25,519 nt of DNA. It comes from an uncultured Oscillospiraceae bacterium (GTDB taxonomy: Bacteria > Bacillota > Clostridia > Oscillospirales > Acutalibacteraceae). Position 1 is the stretch's first letter, and the number at the start of each line of letters is the position of its first letter. The stretch is taken from the NCBI GenBank assembly GCA_902489595.1, contig CABUAS010000015.1, positions 1 through 25,519 on the forward strand, in the 5' to 3' direction. The notes below the pieces were generated by a model, which was not told the DNA's origin, searched no databases, and was given only the letters and a program-made list of their open reading frames with translations. Positions 23,526-25,519 of the stretch are shown here, piece after piece. Position numbers and translations under genes: made by a program.

Positions 23526-25190
23526 TTAAAAATTTAAAATTTCACCCGTCCTGATATTGAAACGAAGTTCTTTTTCTTCACCGTTTTCCGTGAATACAGT
23601 ATGCATAACATTTTTTCTGTCAAACTCTGCCGAAATGATTTCAATATTTTTTTCAGCAAAAACTTCACTCAATACTGCCTCCTGCTCTTCATTATATTCG
23701 CTGACATCATCAGAGATAAACAAAAGACTGCCGAATGTGGAATTAATCTTTGCAAGCAGTTTTCTCTGCTCAAAATTCATCTGATTATTCTTTTCACGAA
23801 GTAAAAATACATCAGGGTCATTCATCCATACTCTGCCATCCAAATGACGTCTGAAAATTGAGTTGCACACTGCGTGGGGAGTAGAAACATCTTCACGTGT
23901 AATATCTTTGTTAGTCTGCCATTTAAGCGAAATATCTGCGCCGATACGGCAGTAATCAACCTTGCCGAATGCAGGCATAAGCGGCACGCCGCAGCCTAAA
24001 ATCAATTTGTCGCCGCAAGCCTCACGAAGCAAATCCATAGCATCACACATAATTTCGCCTCGTGTTTTATTATACATCGGTCGAACGCAGGCACCATATA
24101 AAAAGTCAAGTTTTACAAGGTCATAGCCCCAGTCGTTCAGCACGGTATCAAACACATTCATAATATATTTGCGGGCATCTTTGTTATAAATATCAAGTGA
24201 ATAAAAGCCGCCCCAGTTGTGACCTGTGTTGTACGGCCTGCCTTTTTCATCTTTAATGAACCACTCCGGGTGATTTGCAAACAGTTTTGACCTTTTTGTT
24301 CCTGCAAACGGCGCAAGCCACAAACCTGCAATCATATTGTGGCTGTGAATATCCTCGGCAATCTTTTTCATACCGTTGGGGAATTTCTTTTTGTCGGTAA
24401 TCAGCCAGTCACCGATATTTTCCTGATAACCATCGTCAATCTGGAAACAGTCAAAATGTGTATCCTGATTTGCAATGCTGTTAAGATCACGGTTTACAAT
24501 CTGCTCTGTGATGCCGCCGTAATAATTGTACCACGTGGTATAACCGGTACGGCGCTTGTCTTCACGGCTTGAAACACCCATTTTCGCAAAATATTCATCA
24601 AATGCACTGTCATATTCACCGCTGATTACGGCAAGTTCAAGCAATTTTGAATTTTTTCTATAGGTAACGCCCTCAAGGTCTTTTGAAATAACAACACAGT
24701 TTTTGTTGCAATCAAAAGTAATTACAGTAAAGCCGCAGCGTTCATCAAGTGAACCGTATATCTCTACGTTATTTTCATTGCGGATATAACCGTAAGACCA
24801 TCCGTAAAAAACGCCTCTTGTTCTTGGATAAGTCCAGAAAAGCGTATCGCCTGACTTTGGCAGGCCCATCTGCTTTAAAGGCGGATTTTTAACAAGAACT
24901 TCGGTAAGTTTTGTAAGTTCTTCCATTTTATCATTTGGTGCGTATTCCATACTGTCAGTCCAGCTCTGATAACCGTTTACAAACATTCTGTCTTCGCCGC
25001 TGATATTTCTCGGAATTCTTATATTGAAAGATTTAAATTCAATACTGCACTTTAGCTCTAAATAAACAGCTAAAACATTTTCTTTAATATCTGTTTTCAG
25101 TTCAAAATGCTCACACTGAGATGCTGTGCAAATGTGCTCTGCGCCTGCAGCGGTATAAACTATGTCATAAAAAATTGAATTCTTATCCAT
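23526..25190 (-). CDS. GH36-type alpha-galactosidase, second subgroup
   Basis: This 554-residue predicted cytoplasmic enzyme of clan GH-D has an N-terminal beta domain with the motif NGYQSWTDS (about residues 78-86), typical of a GH36 branch, and a TIM barrel from about residue 220. The expected nucleophile is D362 in LVKLDFLYGA and the expected acid/base is D419 in RIGADIS. The motifs FQIDDGYQ, WLAPF and NDPDVFLLR are also seen. It is shorter than the 693-residue enzyme at 72-2153 and uses KLDF rather than KWDMNR, so the two are not recent duplicates. The ATG at 25190 follows GGAG; 17 upstream codons lack a ribosome site. Alpha-galactosidase is most likely, though related branches act on other alpha-linked sugars. 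Confidence 0.87.
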   Translation of the reverse strand: MDKNSIFYDIVYTAAGAEHICTASQCEHFELKTDIKENVLAVYLELKCSIEFKSFNIRIPRNISGEDRMFVNGYQSWTDSMEYAPNDKMEELTKLTEVLVKNPPLKQMGLPKSGDTLFWTYPRTRGVFYGWSYGYIRNENNVEIYGSLDERCGFTVITFDCNKNCVVISKDLEGVTYRKNSKLLELAVISGEYDSAFDEYFAKMGVSSREDKRRTGYTTWYNYYGGITEQIVNRDLNSIANQDTHFDCFQIDDGYQENIGDWLITDKKKFPNGMKKIAEDIHSHNMIAGLWLAPFAGTKRSKLFANHPEWFIKDEKGRPYNTGHNWGGFYSLDIYNKDARKYIMNVFDTVLNDWGYDLVKLDFLYGACVRPMYNKTRGEIMCDAMDLLREACGDKLILGCGVPLMPAFGKVDYCRIGADISLKWQTNKDITREDVSTPHAVCNSIFRRHLDGRVWMNDPDVFLLREKNNQMNFEQRKLLAKINSTFGSLLFISDDVSEYNEEQEAVLSEVFAEKNIEIISAEFDRKNVMHTVFTENGEEKELRFNIRTGEILNF

Positions 25191-25221
25191 ATATAACTCC
25201 TGATTGAATTTTGTAATAACA

Positions 25222-25250
25222 ATTATATCATAACAGCACATAAATTTAAA
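25222..25250 (-). promoter_or_regulatory. Putative promoter of the second GH36 gene
   Basis: On the minus strand, TTTAAA (25245-25250) and TATAAT (25222-25227) are 17 bases apart. The -35 match is weak. A TTGACA lies further upstream but at the wrong spacing. Confidence 0.4.
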
Positions 25251-25304
25251 GTATAAATTGTCAAAAACCTATAACGCGACTGATACAATTTTTAATAATT
25301 TCTA

Positions 25305-25338
25305 TTGACTTTTAGGTGCAGTTGTGATAAAGTATAAC
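25305..25338 (+). promoter_or_regulatory. Possible tRNA promoter
   Basis: TTGACT (25305-25310) and TATAAC (25333-25338) precede the tRNA but are 22 bases apart. Either a weaker -35 box is used or the pair is not functional as read. Confidence 0.3.
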
Positions 25339-25382
25339 ACACACGATTGTGTGAAATCTTGACAGGTATAACCCGTCAGCTT

Positions 25383-25473
25383 GCAGAAGTACTCAAGTTG
25401 GTGACGAGGCGCCCCTGCTAAGGGCGTAGGGTGGGTAACCGCCGCGAGAGTTCGAGTCTCTCCTTCTGCGCCA
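25383..25473 (+). tRNA. tRNA-Ser (anticodon GCU)
   Basis: The acceptor arms GCAGAAG (25383-25389) and CTTCTGC (25463-25469) pair perfectly, followed by discriminator G and an encoded CCA. The anticodon stem CGCCC/GGGCG encloses the loop CTGCTAA with anticodon GCT, reading AGC and AGU serine codons. A long variable arm (class II) lies between it and the T arm GAGAG-TTCGAGT-CTCTC. Arm lengths exclude selenocysteine tRNA. Confidence 0.96.
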
Positions 25474-25483
25474 AATAAAAAAG

Positions 25484-25507
25484 GAGAGCACTCGCTCTCT
25501 TTTTTTA
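25484..25507 (+). terminator. Terminator of the tRNA-Ser gene
   Basis: GAGAGC (25484-25489) and GCTCTC (25494-25499) form a stem with a four-base loop, followed by a run of T. It begins ten bases after the CCA end. Confidence 0.85.
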
Positions 25508-25519
25508 TTTAATATATAT

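Noticed and set aside
25383..25473. Selenocysteine tRNA, suggested by the long variable arm
   Set aside because: Acceptor and T-arm lengths are normal and the anticodon is GCU, not UCA; this is tRNA-Ser.

Overview
The window looks like chromosomal DNA from a low-GC, gram-positive gut anaerobe of the Clostridia (Oscillospiraceae/Ruminococcaceae-like). This is an inference from the AGGAGG-type ribosome binding sites, sigma-A-like promoters, U-tailed intrinsic terminators, an SLH/CHAP surface protein, a tRNA with an encoded CCA end, and the set of glycan-degrading enzymes. No rRNA, transposase, phage gene, CRISPR array or origin was seen.

Layout. (1) 72-4955, plus strand: a three-gene operon of a GH36 alpha-galactosidase, a membrane-anchored metallo-beta-lactamase-fold hydrolase and a GH2 glycosidase, closed by an intrinsic terminator. 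(2) 4956-7600: a palindromic-repeat region and a minus-strand gene for a secreted CHAP-SLH cell-wall protein. That gene has a strong promoter and a structured ~190-nt leader with its own terminator hairpin, and two copies of the palindromic repeat are translated inside its signal peptide. (3) 7628-12189, minus: a complete upper L-fucose operon, fucA-fucU-kinase-fucI, with a good promoter, a leader hairpin and a terminator. (4) 12235-20640, minus: a GPH-type sugar permease with a long C-terminal tail, a GH29 alpha-L-fucosidase, a LacZ-type GH2 beta-galactosidase with its own promoter, and a membrane-anchored metallophosphoesterase. (5) 20744-21990, plus: an alkaline-phosphatase-superfamily enzyme, divergent from the permease, with a 15-bp palindrome in its promoter. 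(6) 22003-25250, minus: a Qnr-like pentapeptide-repeat protein, a VanZ-like membrane protein and a second, distinct GH36 alpha-galactosidase. (7) 25383-25499: tRNA-Ser(GCU) and its terminator.

How it fits together. None of the glycosidases has a signal peptide, so the inferred scheme is import of short fucosylated or galactosylated oligosaccharides by the GPH permease. GH29 would then release fucose, LacZ and the GH36/GH2 enzymes would trim galactose and other sugars, and FucU, FucI, the kinase and FucA would convert fucose to DHAP and lactaldehyde. Three phosphohydrolase-type metalloenzymes of unknown substrate accompany these clusters. No transcription regulator and no lactaldehyde reductase is encoded here.

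The most unusual signals are a 31-nt hairpin repeat with compensatory base changes that has been absorbed in frame into a signal peptide, and the unassigned structured leader of the same gene.
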